Assembly: GCF_963082655.1 (NCBI RefSeq)
Contig: NC_081553.1
Location: forward strand, 154,295,441 to 154,359,440
Direction: 5' to 3'
Source of the DNA: Stomoxys calcitrans
Taxonomy: Eukaryota > Arthropoda > Insecta > Diptera > Muscidae
DNA: 64,000 nt
The notes under the pieces were generated by a model. The model was not told the DNA's origin. It did not search any database and saw only the letters and a program-made list of their open reading frames with translations. The position numbers were made by a program, and so were the translations under genes. Below, piece by piece: positions 1-10,200 of this stretch. Within the stretch, counting starts at the first letter, position 1; the number at the start of each line of letters is the position of its first letter.

Positions 1-1040
1 CACAGTGCACGCCAATCCTATGGGTGAGCACCATAAATGACCTATTACGGATGCTGACTGAGGAGGGATTTGAAAATGAGGCCTGAATCCTAGGATAGTC
101 CACTGGCTCTACAGCGTGATTAGACCAATACCTACTTACGCCTCAGTAGTTTGATGGACTGCTATGGAGAAAAAGTGCAACAAAAAGACTATACTACAGG
201 TTCAGAGAACATGTTGTCTTGGCATAGGCGGAGCGATGAGGACCACGCCCACTAGGAAACTGTAGATTATTCTAGATATCTGACCTATTGACATACAGAT
301 TAAGTGTGAGGCAGCCACTGGGGCTATGAGACTTAAGACGATGGGAGTAGCTCATACCATCGCGGTATAATCGAGGCGGCGATAGAAATCCTGGAAGGAA
401 GGGAAGAGGTTTCCGATCGGATACTTGATATGAACCTTGAAGTCGAGTGCGAGACACTGCTGCCATCGGCACCGTCATGGATTGACGGAACCCTAGTATT
501 ACCATCTGGAAGATCATGTTACACGGATGGATCAAATCTAGAGGACAGAGTGGGTCTGGTTTTCTACATTGAAAAACCAGGGACTGAGATCTGTTTTAGA
601 CTGCCTGACCATAATACGGTCCTGCTGGCGGAGATCCGGGCAATCACGGAATGCGTGAAGTGATGTGGTGCTAACGCGAGGACGTCGAGTGTGAACATCG
701 TTCGAACAGTAATTGTCATAAGGGCAATAACAACCAGGACGGTAAGATCACGAACAGTCTTGCATTGTAAGAAGGAGATTAACGCCTGCTCAGAGAGTGC
801 GGGGAAGATGATGAGACGTTGGAGCCCGGCTTTCGCGTCTAACAGATACCGGCACTTGGGTGGGGATACCATACCAGACATGATCCAACATAGGGGCGTG
901 GTATTGGAAACAATGAAAGAATTTGTAAGTAGCACGGAATTACTAAATTAAAATTTTCTTTTTAGATGTTACTTTTTAGTTTTTAGAGCGCACAACAACC
1001 CTATTACCGGTTTAGGTGTATATCCATAGTGGCATGGGGC
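1..1040 (+). pseudogene. LINE (family A) 3' fragment: end of RT, RNase H, 3' UTR
   Basis: This is a degenerate non-LTR retrotransposon. From about 90 to 330 a broken frame matches the RT thumb region (conserved words KKCNKK, GAMRTTPT, IKCEAATGAMRL). At 430-663 an open stretch carries the RNase H start (YTDGSN, then LAEIRAITE). Beyond 663 the frame is shifted and stopped. The tail at 840-1040 matches the 3' ends at 20208-20510, 20515-20745 and, reversed, 22190-22470, which defines the family within this window. It is dead, and its 5' part lies outside the window or is lost. R1/LOA-like affinity is inferred from the RNase H layout. Confidence 0.8.
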
Positions 1041-1067
1041 GGATTAACATATGCACCCTCTATTCAC

Positions 1068-1250
1068 CCTCTATTCTTGCTCGTCTCGACATTCTGAGTC
1101 GATCTAGCCTTGTCCGTCCGACCGTTTGTCCCAATCACGATAGCGAAGAGCTAGCCACTTGACATTTTGCACAGATAATTAATATTGATGTAGGTCGTTG
1201 GGGATTGCAAATGGGCCATATCGGTTCAGATTTGGATATAGCGACAAACA
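1068..1250 (+). repeat. Fragment of GGTGGGTAT-ended short element
   Basis: It matches 49990-50130, with the shared words GTCCGTCCG, TTTTGCACA and GTAGGTCG. It is a truncated copy of the family that is complete at 49942-50930. Confidence 0.6.
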
Positions 1251-1845
1251 AACCCGTATTGCCATGGAAAATGTAAGACCGAGATATGTACGTATGGAAA
1301 AGATGAATCAAAAACTAACTGTCTTGATCGAAGAGCTTCATCAATCTGGACAAAACACAAATTAAAATTGCATTGTTTGCAGATCACACGATAACAATAT
1401 TGAAAATTTTAGTTAAAAAGCCAAAATTGATAGATATTTCCGTGATTCTTAACTTTTACTCCAAAATTCAAAAAGTGATTTAACAACGTGAAATAAGTTG
1501 GGATCGTATAACAGTTCGTAATCAATGAGTTGCTCAATAACAAAGACGATTAGGAGAGGTATGATCGGGTTGCATTCAGGATCGCGCTTCTATTTTTCTT
1601 CAATTTCAAAGGAGAAATTTGTCGATAGTTTCGATAGAAAAATTTTCAATTGATATTCAGCCAAAAAATAGAAAATCGATAATACCGTTAAATTTTTGCT
1701 AATTCTGGTCCACGATTTTAATGAATCGCAAATGTAAATTTCTTCTCAAAATTAGTTTTTCACTATTTTTATATGCATTTTCACTATGAAAAATTAATTT
1801 AAACCGACCTTTAACTCGGGTCACTTTTGAAAACAGGATTCTTAC
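1251..1845. other. AT-rich spacer after the last array exon seen
   Basis: No protein homology was seen. If the repeat-array gene continues, this is its next intron. On the minus strand a polypyrimidine-poor AG lies near 1590, but no convincing next exon follows it. If the donor at 1845 were not used, the frame would run to a stop near 1811. Confidence 0.4.
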
Positions 1846-2070
1846 CTTCATTTTTTTCAAGAAAAGTATCGGCATTGTTTTTGATTGAACTGTAATCGAC
1901 CTCGTTAAAAGTGCAGTCCTTATCAACAATGGTTTTATTGGTTTCTTCTTCACTACTAAATTCGACATTTGAGCAATCATCGGTTTTCTGTCGGATATGG
2001 TGTATACCCTTATTTACGTCAACCATTACATTTGCTTGTTCATGTTCGAAGTTCGGAGGTGATATACGTG
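1846..2070 (-). CDS. Array exon 12, A-type repeat (75 codons)
   Basis: This is a phase 1-1 exon of 225 nt. Its acceptor reads TTTGTTGCAG on the minus strand and its donor is G|GTAAGAATCC. It encodes a complete A unit (ISPPNFEHEQ, GIHHIRQKT, NKTIVDKDCTFNEV, EKNEG). It is the most 3' exon identified. The gene presumably continues beyond the window or ends by reading into the donor (stop near 1811), and I cannot tell which. Function unknown. Confidence 0.8.
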
Positions 2071-2129
2071 CTGCAACAAAATGAGTATTCTCTCTTTTCG
2101 GAATCACTTTAAAAAAAAAGACTTCTTAC

Positions 2130-2354
2130 CTCCATTTTTTTCAGGAAACGTATCTGCATTGTTTTGGATTCGACTGTCTTCATTCTCATTAAAATTGCAA
2201 TCCTTATCAACAATGTTTTTATTGTTTTTTTCTCCATAAGTCAATTCGGCATTTGAGGCATCTTCGGTTTGCTGTCGGATTTGGTGCATATCTTTATTTA
2301 CTTCGGATATCGCTTTGTTTTGTTCATGTTCGCGGTTCGGAGGTGATATACGTG
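2130..2354 (-). CDS. Array exon 11, A-type repeat (75 codons)
   Basis: This 225-nt phase 1-1 exon is flanked by 59-bp introns on both sides. It encodes a full A unit (ISPPNREHEQ, NKDMHQIRQQT, NKNIVDKDCNFNEN, EKNGG). It is close to exon 12 in sequence and in intron sequence, consistent with a recent unit duplication. Confidence 0.82.
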
Positions 2355-2413
2355 CTGCGACAAAATGAATATTCTATCTTAGTTGGAACCACTTTTGCGA
2401 ATTGACTTCTTAC

Positions 2414-2638
2414 CTCCATCTTTTTCAGCAAAAGCATCGCCATTGTTTTTGATTGAACTGCAATCAAACTCGCTAAAATTGTAATCCTTGTCAACAATGT
2501 GTATCTTGTTTTCTTCTTCTATGCTTGATTCAGCATTTGGGCCATCAGCGCTTTCATGTCGGATATGGTACATTTCTTTATTTAATTCAGATGTCACTTC
2601 ATTGAGCACATTTTCGTGCTTTGCAGGCGATATTAGTT
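2414..2638 (-). CDS. Array exon 10, A-type repeat (75 codons)
   Basis: This is a 225-nt phase 1-1 exon. The acceptor is TTTTTTTAG and the 5' intron is 55 bp. The N-terminal part has diverged (ISPAKHENVLNEV) while MYHIRHES and HIVDKDYNFSEF keep the A-unit layout. It follows the second B unit, so the B-A junction at 2639-2693 parallels that at 5302-5359. Confidence 0.8.
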
Positions 2639-2693
2639 CTAAAAAAATAATATTTTTTCTTAGTTAAAATCATTTTTGAAAAAAGCTTCTTAC

Positions 2694-2885
2694 CTCCATG
2701 GTTTTCAGTAAGTGTCCCCTTTGGTTCAATGTTTTCTTGAGTTCTCGGTAAAGATAATGAGTGCTCTCTCTCTTGTAAATAGCTTTCTGTTGAAAATGAA
2801 ATCTTAGTCCCATTGCCGTCATTATCTAACAAGCCTCTAGACGAGCATGCTTCGTTTTCATCTTGACTGTCATGTCCAACATTCT
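2694..2885 (-). CDS. Array exon 9, B-type unit (64 codons)
   Basis: This is a 192-nt phase 1-1 exon. Its words (VGHDSQDENEACSSRG, LLDNDGNGTKI, RTQENIEP) match the B unit at 5360-5542, and homology extends a little into the upstream intron (minus-strand ATAATCA...TTTAC). An in-frame TAA lies just upstream of the acceptor, so splicing is required. It shows that a block including B and A units was duplicated, not only single A exons. Confidence 0.8.
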
Positions 2886-3565
2886 CTGCATAATATTATT
2901 TGCATAATTATTAGGTAAAGATTCTGCGTGATTATGATCAATGAAATTTAAGGATTTTTTTATTTCCAAATTTGTGATGTTTTCTTTTGACAGTGGGTCA
3001 TTCTCGATAATGTTTTCTCTTGTTATTATAACCTCATCACAATTGTCTAAAGTTTTATTTATCGTCTGTAATTAAATAAAAATATTTAGCTTCTTCTTTA
3101 ACCACAATAGGGTGGTTTCTAATTATTCAGATAGCTTTTTAACTATTACTGCCGAAAATGTTATTAAAATATTTTTTTTTTTTTTTTTGGATCATTAGCT
3201 TCGTCCTGTTATATTAATTTGTTTTCAGAATCATTCTTTCTTTCGTCCAACTGTTCTCAATATATAATATTCTTTGGAACTACTTGCTGCCCATTTCATT
3301 AAGTTTTGTCTCTAGTTCGAAAATATGATTCGTACCAAATTTCAAGTTATTCCGATTGAACTTGCGTATATTTTACATAAATTAACATGCTCAGACAGAC
3401 GGACATGATTAAATCAAATCAGGTAATAATTCTGAGTCGATCCATATATGTACATAACGCAGGGTCCAACTCTTATAATTCACTAAATCATGATAAAATA
3501 ATGGTTCAGGGTATAATAAATTCCTATTATATTGATAACAAGTTTGCATGTCTTGGAGTACATAC
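2886..3565 (-). other. Longer intron of the array (680 bp)
   Basis: This intron is ten times longer than its neighbours. At 2888-3070 a minus-strand stretch is open for about 60 codons (words TRENIIENDPL, SKENITN) after a possible acceptor TTAATTACAG, but it is not in phase 1 with its neighbours, so I do not call it an exon. Positions 3290-3480 include GACAGACGGACATG, a tag typical of degenerate fly repeats. A T run lies near 3170-3188. Confidence 0.5.
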
Positions 3566-4015
3566 CTGTGTGTTCAGGAATAAGACTATTGACATTGTTT
3601 AGGATTGAACTGTCTTCAACCGCACTAAAAACGCAATCCTTATCAACAATGTTTTTATTATGTTCTTCTCCACTACTAAATTCAACATTTGAGCCATCTG
3701 TGGTTTGGTGTTGGATAATATGTATATCTTTATTTACCTCAGCAAAAACGTTATTTTGTTCATGTTCGCGGTTAACAGGTGATAAAGGAGATCCATTCTT
3801 TTCAGCAAGAGTATCGGTATTGTTTTCGATTGAATTATCTTTTACCTCGTTAAAAGTAAAATCCGTATTCACAATGTCTTTGTTGTTTTCTTCTCCACTA
3901 TTAAATTCAGCATTTGAGCCATCTGCGGTTTGCTGTCGGATATGGTGTATATCACTATTTAACTCAGCTATCATTTTCATTTGTTCATTTTCTTGGTTCG
4001 CAGGTAATACAAGTG
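3566..4015 (-). CDS. Array exon 8, fused double A repeat (150 codons)
   Basis: This is a single exon of 450 nt, exactly twice the 225-nt unit, holding two A units joined at EKNG-SPLSPVN near 3791. At the equivalent point all other units carry a 55-60 bp intron. The join keeps both the frame and the exact codon count, so the intron was lost without gain or loss of coding bases. The acceptor is TTTTTGCAG and the donor is ACAG|GTATGT. The second unit ends in PEHTG instead of the usual EKNGG. Confidence 0.83.
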
Positions 4016-4075
4016 CTGCAAAAATTTAAATATTTTTTTCTTATTTGGGATCACTTTTGAAAATAGACTTCTTAC

Positions 4076-4300
4076 CTTCATCTTTTTCCGAAAAAATAAT
4101 GTCATTGTTTCGGATTGAACTGTCTTCAACTTCGTTAAATGTGGAATCCTTATCAACAATGTTTTTATTGTTTTCTTCTCCACATCTAATTTCGACATTT
4201 GATCCATCTCCGATTTTTTCTCGGATATGTTGTGTATCTTCATTTACTTCAGCTATCACTTTCTTCTGTGCATGATTGTGGTTTATAGGTGATATAAGTG
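4076..4300 (-). CDS. Array exon 7, A-type repeat (75 codons)
   Basis: This is a 225-nt phase 1-1 exon with a 60-bp intron on its 3' side. The unit is full length (ISPINHNHAQ, NEDTQHIREKIGD, NKNIVDKDSTFNEV, EKDEG). Confidence 0.82.
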
Positions 4301-4359
4301 CTGCGAAAAACAAATTATTTTCTCTAAATTGGAATCATTTTTGAAAACAGGATTCATAC

Positions 4360-4557
4360 CTCCATTCTTTTCAGTAAGAGCATTATTTTTGATTAAACTG
4401 TCCTCAACCTCGTTTAAATTGCAGTCCATACCAACAATGATTTTATTGTTTTCTTTTCCAATAGTAAATTCAGTATCTGAACCATCTGCGTTGTTCTGTT
4501 GGAAATGGTGTTTATCCTTGTTTACGTCAGCTATCACTTTCGCAGGTGATGTAAGTG
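4360..4557 (-). CDS. Array exon 6, A-type repeat, 9 codons shorter
   Basis: This is a 198-nt phase 1-1 exon. The acceptor is TTTTGTTACAG and the donor is GGAG|GTATGAATC. It starts TSPAKVIADVNKD: the EHEQ segment is missing, an in-frame loss of nine codons in total with the frame kept. Confidence 0.8.
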
Positions 4558-4616
4558 CTGTAACAAAATAAATACTCTCTCCTACTTGGGATCATGTTTG
4601 AAAACAGTCTTCTTAC

Positions 4617-4799
4617 CTCCATCTTTTTTAGGCAGAGAACTGCCATTGTTTTGCATTGAGGTGCCTTCAATCTCGCTAAAAGTGCAATCCTTATCAACAG
4701 TATTGTTATTGTTTTCTTCCCCCCTACTAAACTCATCCTTATTTACCTCAGATATCACATTATTTTGTTCGCTTTCGTGATTCTTAGTTGATATAAGTG
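4617..4799 (-). CDS. Array exon 5, A-type repeat, 14 codons shorter
   Basis: This is a 183-nt phase 1-1 exon. The IHHIRQQTxDGSN segment is deleted in frame, so SEVNKD runs directly into EFSRGEENN. The rest follows the A consensus (VDKDCTFSEI, KKDGG). Confidence 0.8.
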
Positions 4800-4858
4800 C
4801 TGTCAAAAAATTAATATTCTCTAATTGTGGGTATCACGTTTGAAAATAGACTTCTTAC

Positions 4859-5083
4859 CTCTATCTTTTTCAGGAAGAGTATCGGCTTTGTTGTGCGCTG
4901 AACTCTCTTCAACCTCGTAAAAAGTGCAATCCTCATAATCAATGGTTTTATTCTTTTCTTCTTCACTAATAAAATCTACATTTGAACCATATACGGTTTG
5001 CTGTCGGATATGGTGTATATCCTTATTAACCTCAGCTGTCACTTTTTTTTGTTCATTTTCGTAGTTCTCAGGTGATATAAGTG
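4859..5083 (-). CDS. Array exon 4, A-type repeat (75 codons)
   Basis: This is a 225-nt phase 1-1 exon with 59-bp introns on both sides. The unit is full length (ISPENYENEQ, NKDIHHIRQQTVYGSN, FYEVEESS, EKDRG). Confidence 0.82.
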
Positions 5084-5142
5084 CTGCAACAAAATGAATA
5101 TTCTCTATTTGTTTGGACTACTTTTGAAAACCGGCTTCTTAC

Positions 5143-5301
5143 CTCCATCTTGTCCAGCAATCGTATCGGTATTGTTTTCGATTGAACTGTTATCAACCTC
5201 GTTGTATTCAATGTTTGAGCCGTATGTAGTTTCCTGTCGAATATGGTGTAAATCTTTATTTTGCTTTTGTTCAGTTTCGATATTTGCAGATGATACAAGT
5301 T
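5143..5301 (-). CDS. Array exon 3, A-type repeat, 22 codons shorter
   Basis: This is a 159-nt phase 1-1 exon. It has lost the central EENNKNIVDKDCTF block in frame: HHIRQETTYGSNIEY is followed directly by NEVDNSSIENN. The acceptor is TTTTTTACAG. It is the first A unit after B1. Confidence 0.78.
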
Positions 5302-5359
5302 CTGTAAAAAATTAATATTCTCATTTAGTTGGAATCACTTTTGAAAAAAGGCTTCTTAC

Positions 5360-5542
5360 CTTCATCCATTTCAGCAATAGTCCGCATCGAATCAATGTTT
5401 TCTTGAGTTCTCGATAAAGGTGCTGAATGTTCTTTCTCCTGGAATGGAAATGGAATCTCAGTTCCATTGCCTTCATTATCTAATAAGTCTCTAGACGAAC
5501 AGGCTTCCTTGTCACTTTGACTGTCATGTGCAACGTTCTCTT
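5360..5542 (-). CDS. Array exon 2, B-type unit (61 codons)
   Basis: This is a 183-nt phase 1-1 exon and the most 5' member of the array. The acceptor is ATATTTATGCAG and the donor is GAAG|GTAAGAAGCC. Words include ENVAHDSQSDKEACSSRD, NEGNGTEIPF, RTQENID and AEMDEG. Its entry phase matches the phase-1 donor of the RIIa/IQ exon at 25510, on the same strand and about 20 kb upstream. Further exons may lie hidden in that interval. Confidence 0.75.
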
Positions 5543-5689
5543 CTGCATAAATATAAAGTAAAGTTTCATGATTATGTTAAGATGAAATTTTATCATATCT
5601 ATCAATTTTATCATGTACCTATTGCATATTTACTAGCGAAAATGGAGCTTTCGAATCAATATAAATCCCAAATAATATAAAGAGTGATT

Positions 5690-6225
5690 ATTTAAGAGAT
5701 ATAGGATAGTTATTCAAAAATTTCATGAAATCTTAAATGATCGATATTTCTGTCCATATAATTTAATGTTTGAAAATTATTTCATACAAATGTTGACCGT
5801 GACTGCTCCTCAAATGGTGCATCAGCTTAGTCCAATTTTGAAATACTCTTTCCAATATTTTGGCCGGTATCTCAAAAATAAATGCTCCAATGTTGTCTTC
5901 CAATGCGTCGATTGAAGCGGGCTTGTCTGTATAGACACATGACATAATTTCCGGGCAGTGTACCGTAAACAGCTGCGTTCAAATTTTTCTATCTGTTAAC
6001 GAGTTTTAGTTGTGTGTATGGATTAAAGTTAAGAACCATTACACACACAAATAACGGAAAATGGCGCGAACTAGTAACATACACAAAATCAGAGTTGCAC
6101 TAATCACTGATTTTGACAGATAGTGCACTCAATATTTTGTTGTTGCGCATCTGCCATTTTTTGCATGTGTTGTTCGTGTGTAGGACGATTCATGGTTAAA
6201 TTAAACCAGGGTTGCCAAAAATAAC
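5690..6225 (-). pseudogene. Mariner/Tc1-superfamily transposase remnant
   Basis: At 5763-5945 the minus strand encodes the transposase C-terminus (VYTDKPASIDALEDN, EIPAKILERV, QNWTKLMHHLRSSHGQH). The 5' end of the same element (near 6181-6225, GTTGCCAAAAA) follows after non-matching sequence, so this is an internally deleted copy. The same family occurs at 10799-10960, 12305-12890 and 35343-36117. Confidence 0.75.
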
Positions 6226-6509
6226 CTTTTAGTATAATTATTTTCTAATTTTAAACGTTTCTTCTAATTAGATTAAAAGTAACTCACACAAAATATATGC
6301 ATGGCGTGCCTATGCCCCGCACAAATTGCTTACGACTTCCAATCGCAAACTTCCGTGAAAATCGGATCAGGCCTGATAGATTTATTTCTGACTTTTATTT
6401 CATTAGTCTTAACCAGTTTGGGTCCTTATTACATAACTCAGATTATGTGGGTAAAAGTTCGGGCCTAGATTTTAATTTCTCCAGTTCTACATGTGCTTCC
6501 ATTACATAG
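6226..6509. other. No recognised feature
   Basis: AT-rich spacer. An open stretch on the plus strand at 6297-6509 has no homology that I recognise. Confidence 0.3.
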
Positions 6510-6680
6510 ATGGTAAGGTCACGAACAGTCTTGGAGTGTTAACAGAAGATTAACGCCTTCCGTGAGGATGAAACGATCCGCATTGTTTGGGTGCCGGGCC
6601 ATAGCGGAGTAAGGGGAATCGAAAGAAAAGACTATTTGAAAGTGAAGGCCAGAGGATTGCCGTTGCACAGTGGGAGAAAA
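6510..6680 (+). pseudogene. LINE (family A) RNase H fragment
   Basis: A broken frame encodes the RNase H core words MVRSRTVLEC, KINAFRED, IRIVWVPGHSGV and VKARGLPL, matching 22549-22866 (minus) and 54985-55130. It is only the central part of the domain. Confidence 0.75.
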
Positions 6681-7300
6681 TCGAAAAAAACTACAAAAAA
6701 ATGGTGTGTAAGAACGGGTAAAGATATCTCTTTGAAATTTGGAATGGTTAGAGCTGAGGTGTCAGCAAATTCCCTAGGTGGTCCGGCCGCCTCTTGGAAG
6801 GTCCCTAAAATTAGTAACCTCGGTACTTCGACAATTTGTTGAGGCTGCCAAATCTTCATTTGTGTTCTTTTTTTTTGCTGGATATTGCTAAAAATCACTA
6901 CAAAAAGCCCGCCTGGGGTATATAATATCTCCACTAATTTTGAAGATATTCAGCTTTTAATTTTTCTTATTGCAATTTTGACCGATATCTGCTTTGTATT
7001 TTGCAATTTACGAAGTCATTTGTGGTTAGGTTTTGGATTCGTGACAAAATTTACAACAACTTTGACGCAACAATGGTTCACAACTGATTAATCAGTTAAA
7101 ATTTATAGTTTGGAAGTCAAAAAATTTGAAAAATTAATTTTTTGCATTTTTTGGTAAAAAAAAGTACTTCCTTAATTAGTCTTTATTAAAAAAATTGCTT
7201 AAATATCTTAATTTTTTCTTTTTTGTGAAGGGGATATACAGTAGATGCTTTTTAAGACTAATTTGAATAAGATATGTCAACTTAAACGGGTGCTATATGC
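6681..7300. repeat. Unclassified dispersed repeat (inverted copy at 16010-16430)
   Basis: Segments around 6690-6840 match the reverse complement of 16270-16440 (shared GGTTAGAGCTGAG, GATATCTCT, CGGGTA, and an A/T-rich GATTTT stretch). Both copies abut a LINE family A fragment on the same side. No coding sequence was recognised. Confidence 0.5.
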
Positions 7301-7404
7301 ACTTCAAAATAGGCAATCGTTTATAGAAAAATTGGAAAAACCCCTCGCGTACATAGTTTCCAGATCCAATAATTGGGCACATGTTTGGTTTACTTCATAT
7401 GTCC

Positions 7405-10200
7405 TCTAGGTTTGGTTTAAGTGCCATCAGACTCACTTAGACTTTTTCGTTTTCCTTCGAGCCACGTCTTGAAAACTTAGCTTACATGTCGCATACCCAC
7501 AGATTCCAGTATCCCTTGAATGTGTAGGGTAGTTCCTAGTCTCGTTTTACAATTCCTTGGGATATCTCTATGGCCCGGCACCCAGAACAGGTCAATTTAG
7601 AATTGTTCAGCCATCTCGTCAGTCGAGGGACTCCAGGGACTTAATGGCTGCTTGGCTGTCCGAGAAGATATTAATTCCAATCGACGTTATGACATTATAT
7701 CTAAGTCATTCCACCCCTTCCTTAATTGCAAGGATCTCCGCTTGATATACACTGCAGTGGTCGGGTAGGTAACCTTTTCGTTTAGTTAGGAACCATCCGT
7801 ATAGAAGTCTATGTAACTTTTATTACCAGGGATATCGTAGTTCCAATCGGATCTATCAGGAATAGTGGTATACTACTTTTTATCAAAAAGCGGCTCAGGA
7901 AGGGTGTTATCCACACTGCCTGGAATATCGGAAATTGTATCAGGGATAACACAGTGTCCGTAGCCGCCACATGACCAATGAAAGCTCCCTTAACCTCTCT
8001 GCAGTGGTCGCTGCAATTTGGGTAGCCACAATGTCCAGAGACATAAGATGCAGGATTAAATTCAGTGCATCAGATGGTGTAGTCTTCAATACGGCTGTGA
8101 TGTACAAACAAGCCATCCTTTGGATCCGGTTAAGTATTGAGCAGTAGGTGGACTTTTAAAGTGCCGTCCACCAGAACACAACATCATATAGCATTATAGG
8201 TATGACAACTGCAGTATACACCCAATGCATGACACCCGGTCTACACCCCCCATTTTTGCAAATGGCTCTCTAGTATATATATTCTAAAGTAGAGGAGACA
8301 GTACACCTCCTTGAAATGATCCTCTGCTGATCCATTTTTTATATCCACAGATTCCCAGCCTGCCGTAATGCATCATTTAGTAAGTAACGTATTAATAAAC
8401 TTCCTTAGGGTAAAGTTGTTGCCAAGAAGCTCCAACTCCTTCATGATTGATGTCGGTTTTACATTATTGTCAAGAAATGCTGCCATTGTATATTTCAGCG
8501 AAAAAACCATCTATGCATCCGACTAGGTCGTTAAGGGCAGTTTCAGAGGACTTGCCTTTACTATATGCGTGCTACTGCCGCGACAGGCGATCTCCAGGGA
8601 TATTTGCCCTAAGATATGTGTCTATCAACCTCTTAAGAGTTTCCAGCATAAAGGATGAGAGACTAATAGGACGAACATCTTTTGCCTTCGTGTGGTAGGG
8701 TTTTCCTGCTTTCGGAATGAAAATGACCTTTATGTCCCTCCATCCCACAGGTATATATGACATTATGATAAAAGCAGAGTATATCTCCCTTAGCCAGGGA
8801 ACCAGTATATCAGACACAGCTTGTAATACAACCGGTGATACATCATCACGGCCAGGCGACTCAAAGGAGTCGAAACTTCTTATCGCCCAAAGGATTTTCG
8901 GCTCAAACACAAGTTTCCTAATAGCCTCCGACGAATGCATTCCAGTGACAACCGCTTCTGGCGCCACGTTATATGTGTGTATCAACGAGTAGTTCTAGTG
9001 TTTTCTCACTAATCATTTCCCATATATTCTCTGACTTCTGAATATAACCTACCGTAATAGGTTTCGAGGACAGAATCTTCTTAAGTTCAGAGGCCTCAGA
9101 TGTATCCTCCACGGAGCTGCAGAATTCTACCCAGGATTTGTTCTAAGCCTTTCTCAGCTCGCCCTTATATTTTTTTAGATCAGCCTTATAGATATCCCAA
9201 TCGTGTGGTGCTCTTGTGGCTTTTGCTCTGTTAAAGAGTTCCTGCAGTCCTTCCTTAGACCAACCAGCTCTGGGGTCCACCATTGCGGTCGCTACTTGCC
9301 CCTTAGCTTTGTACTAGGACATGATGACACACGCGAGCCATTCAGCGCCTTCGTGATCCGCCTGACCACTATGTCTATATCCCCCGTAGTTTCCACTTCC
9401 TTTTCTTGTCTATAAGGGATAGACGTGCAGAATTTGTGCTGATTTTATAATTTATCCCAATCCGCCTTTCTTCTGCTTAGCCGAGGAAACACTCCTGCAG
9501 TATTTTTTCCAAGGCTGAAACTAATGTAAAGATGATCCTAAAAGTTGAGGTCATCCAATTCATCCCAGTCGCATATTCTTCAACTTATATCTTCCGATAC
9601 AAAGGTAATATCTTGTACCTCCTGTCTGTTCCTGGCAATAAAGGTCGGTTTATCCCCTTTGTTACAAATCGCCATATTACAACTTATAATATATTCTATA
9701 AGCAGCTCACCCCTTTCGTTGACATCCGAACTTTCCCATATCTGGTGATGTGCATTAGCATCACTTCCTACAATCAGGCTCTTCTACCCTACAGAAGCTG
9801 CTTCAACCAGCGACTTAAGGTTTGAAGGCGACTCCCTGAATCGTGTGCTATATATAGGGAAGCCAGACAGTAATGAGACTTGTTTACTTCAAGGCTGGCT
9901 ACTACTAAATTTTCAGTGCTTAGCGACGGAAGAAGAAAAACATTTAGTCTACTCTTTGCAAGAATACAGGCTCTGTGTCTCTCATTCACCATTCCCTTGA
10001 GTAGTTTAAATCCCGGAATTCTTATTCCTCACAAGATTCATCCATGGTCAGGTGAAAAAGCAGTGGAACCGCTCTTCCTCAGTACACTGAACACTTGTGG
10101 TGGAAGGCGGAATCGTCCGCCTTATATGCTTCACTAGCTGATGTCGTCGAAGTACTTTTTGATTTCAATGCTTCCCCGCTGGTGTACACCTTCATATCAA
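7405..10200 (-). pseudogene. LINE (family B), near-complete but dead
   Basis: Reading down the minus strand: an endonuclease portion (9789-9992, ATEN-like words NLVVASLEVNKSHYCLASLY, SRWLKQLL), the post-EN region, and an RT open for 137 codons at 8572-8985 (SFDSFESPGRDDVSP, GWRDIKVIFIPKAGKPYHT, RPISLSSFMLETLKRLID). A broken fingers/palm region follows, then RNase H near 7740-7560 (VYQAEILAIKE, INIFSDSQAAIKSLESL). The 3' tail reads GTGAGTCTGATGG and then an AACCTA-like end near 7405. Several stops and frameshifts separate the pieces. A sister copy lies at 42490-45735 (plus). The RT type is R1/LOA/Jockey-like; clade not resolved. Confidence 0.85.

Larger units (their letters stand above)
1846..5542 (-). 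repeat. Tandem exon-duplication array (10 A units, 2 B units)
   Basis: Eleven consecutive minus-strand exons form the array. A-type units encode a 75-codon acidic, Asn-rich repeat with conserved words ISPxN, EHEQ, AEVNKDIHHIRQQT, DGSNxEF, EENNKNIVDKDCTFNEV, DSSIxNN and EKNGG. B-type units encode a 61-64-codon segment with AHDSQ, LLDNxGNGTxI and SRTQENI. The 5'-to-3' order is B, A, A, A, A, A, AA (fused), B, A, A, A. Every unit is entered through G|CA or a similar split codon after an AG acceptor and left through a G|GTAAG or G|GTATG donor. Introns are 58, 59, 59, 59, 59, 60, 680, 55, 59 and 59 bp. Length changes between units are all in frame (159, 183, 198, 225, 450 nt) and none carries a stop, so selection on the protein is inferred. 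The repeat resembles no family I recognise and looks disordered. Confidence 0.88.

Noticed and set aside
2888..3070. Additional array exon with TRENIIENDPL words
   Set aside because: An acceptor exists, but the frame is not phase 1 with its neighbours and no donor follows before the B2 acceptor. Left as intron pending transcripts.
3532..4029. Plus-strand open frame of 165 codons across the array
   Set aside because: It is the antisense shadow of the double A exon. Splice signals, in-frame unit structure and conserved phases are all on the minus strand.
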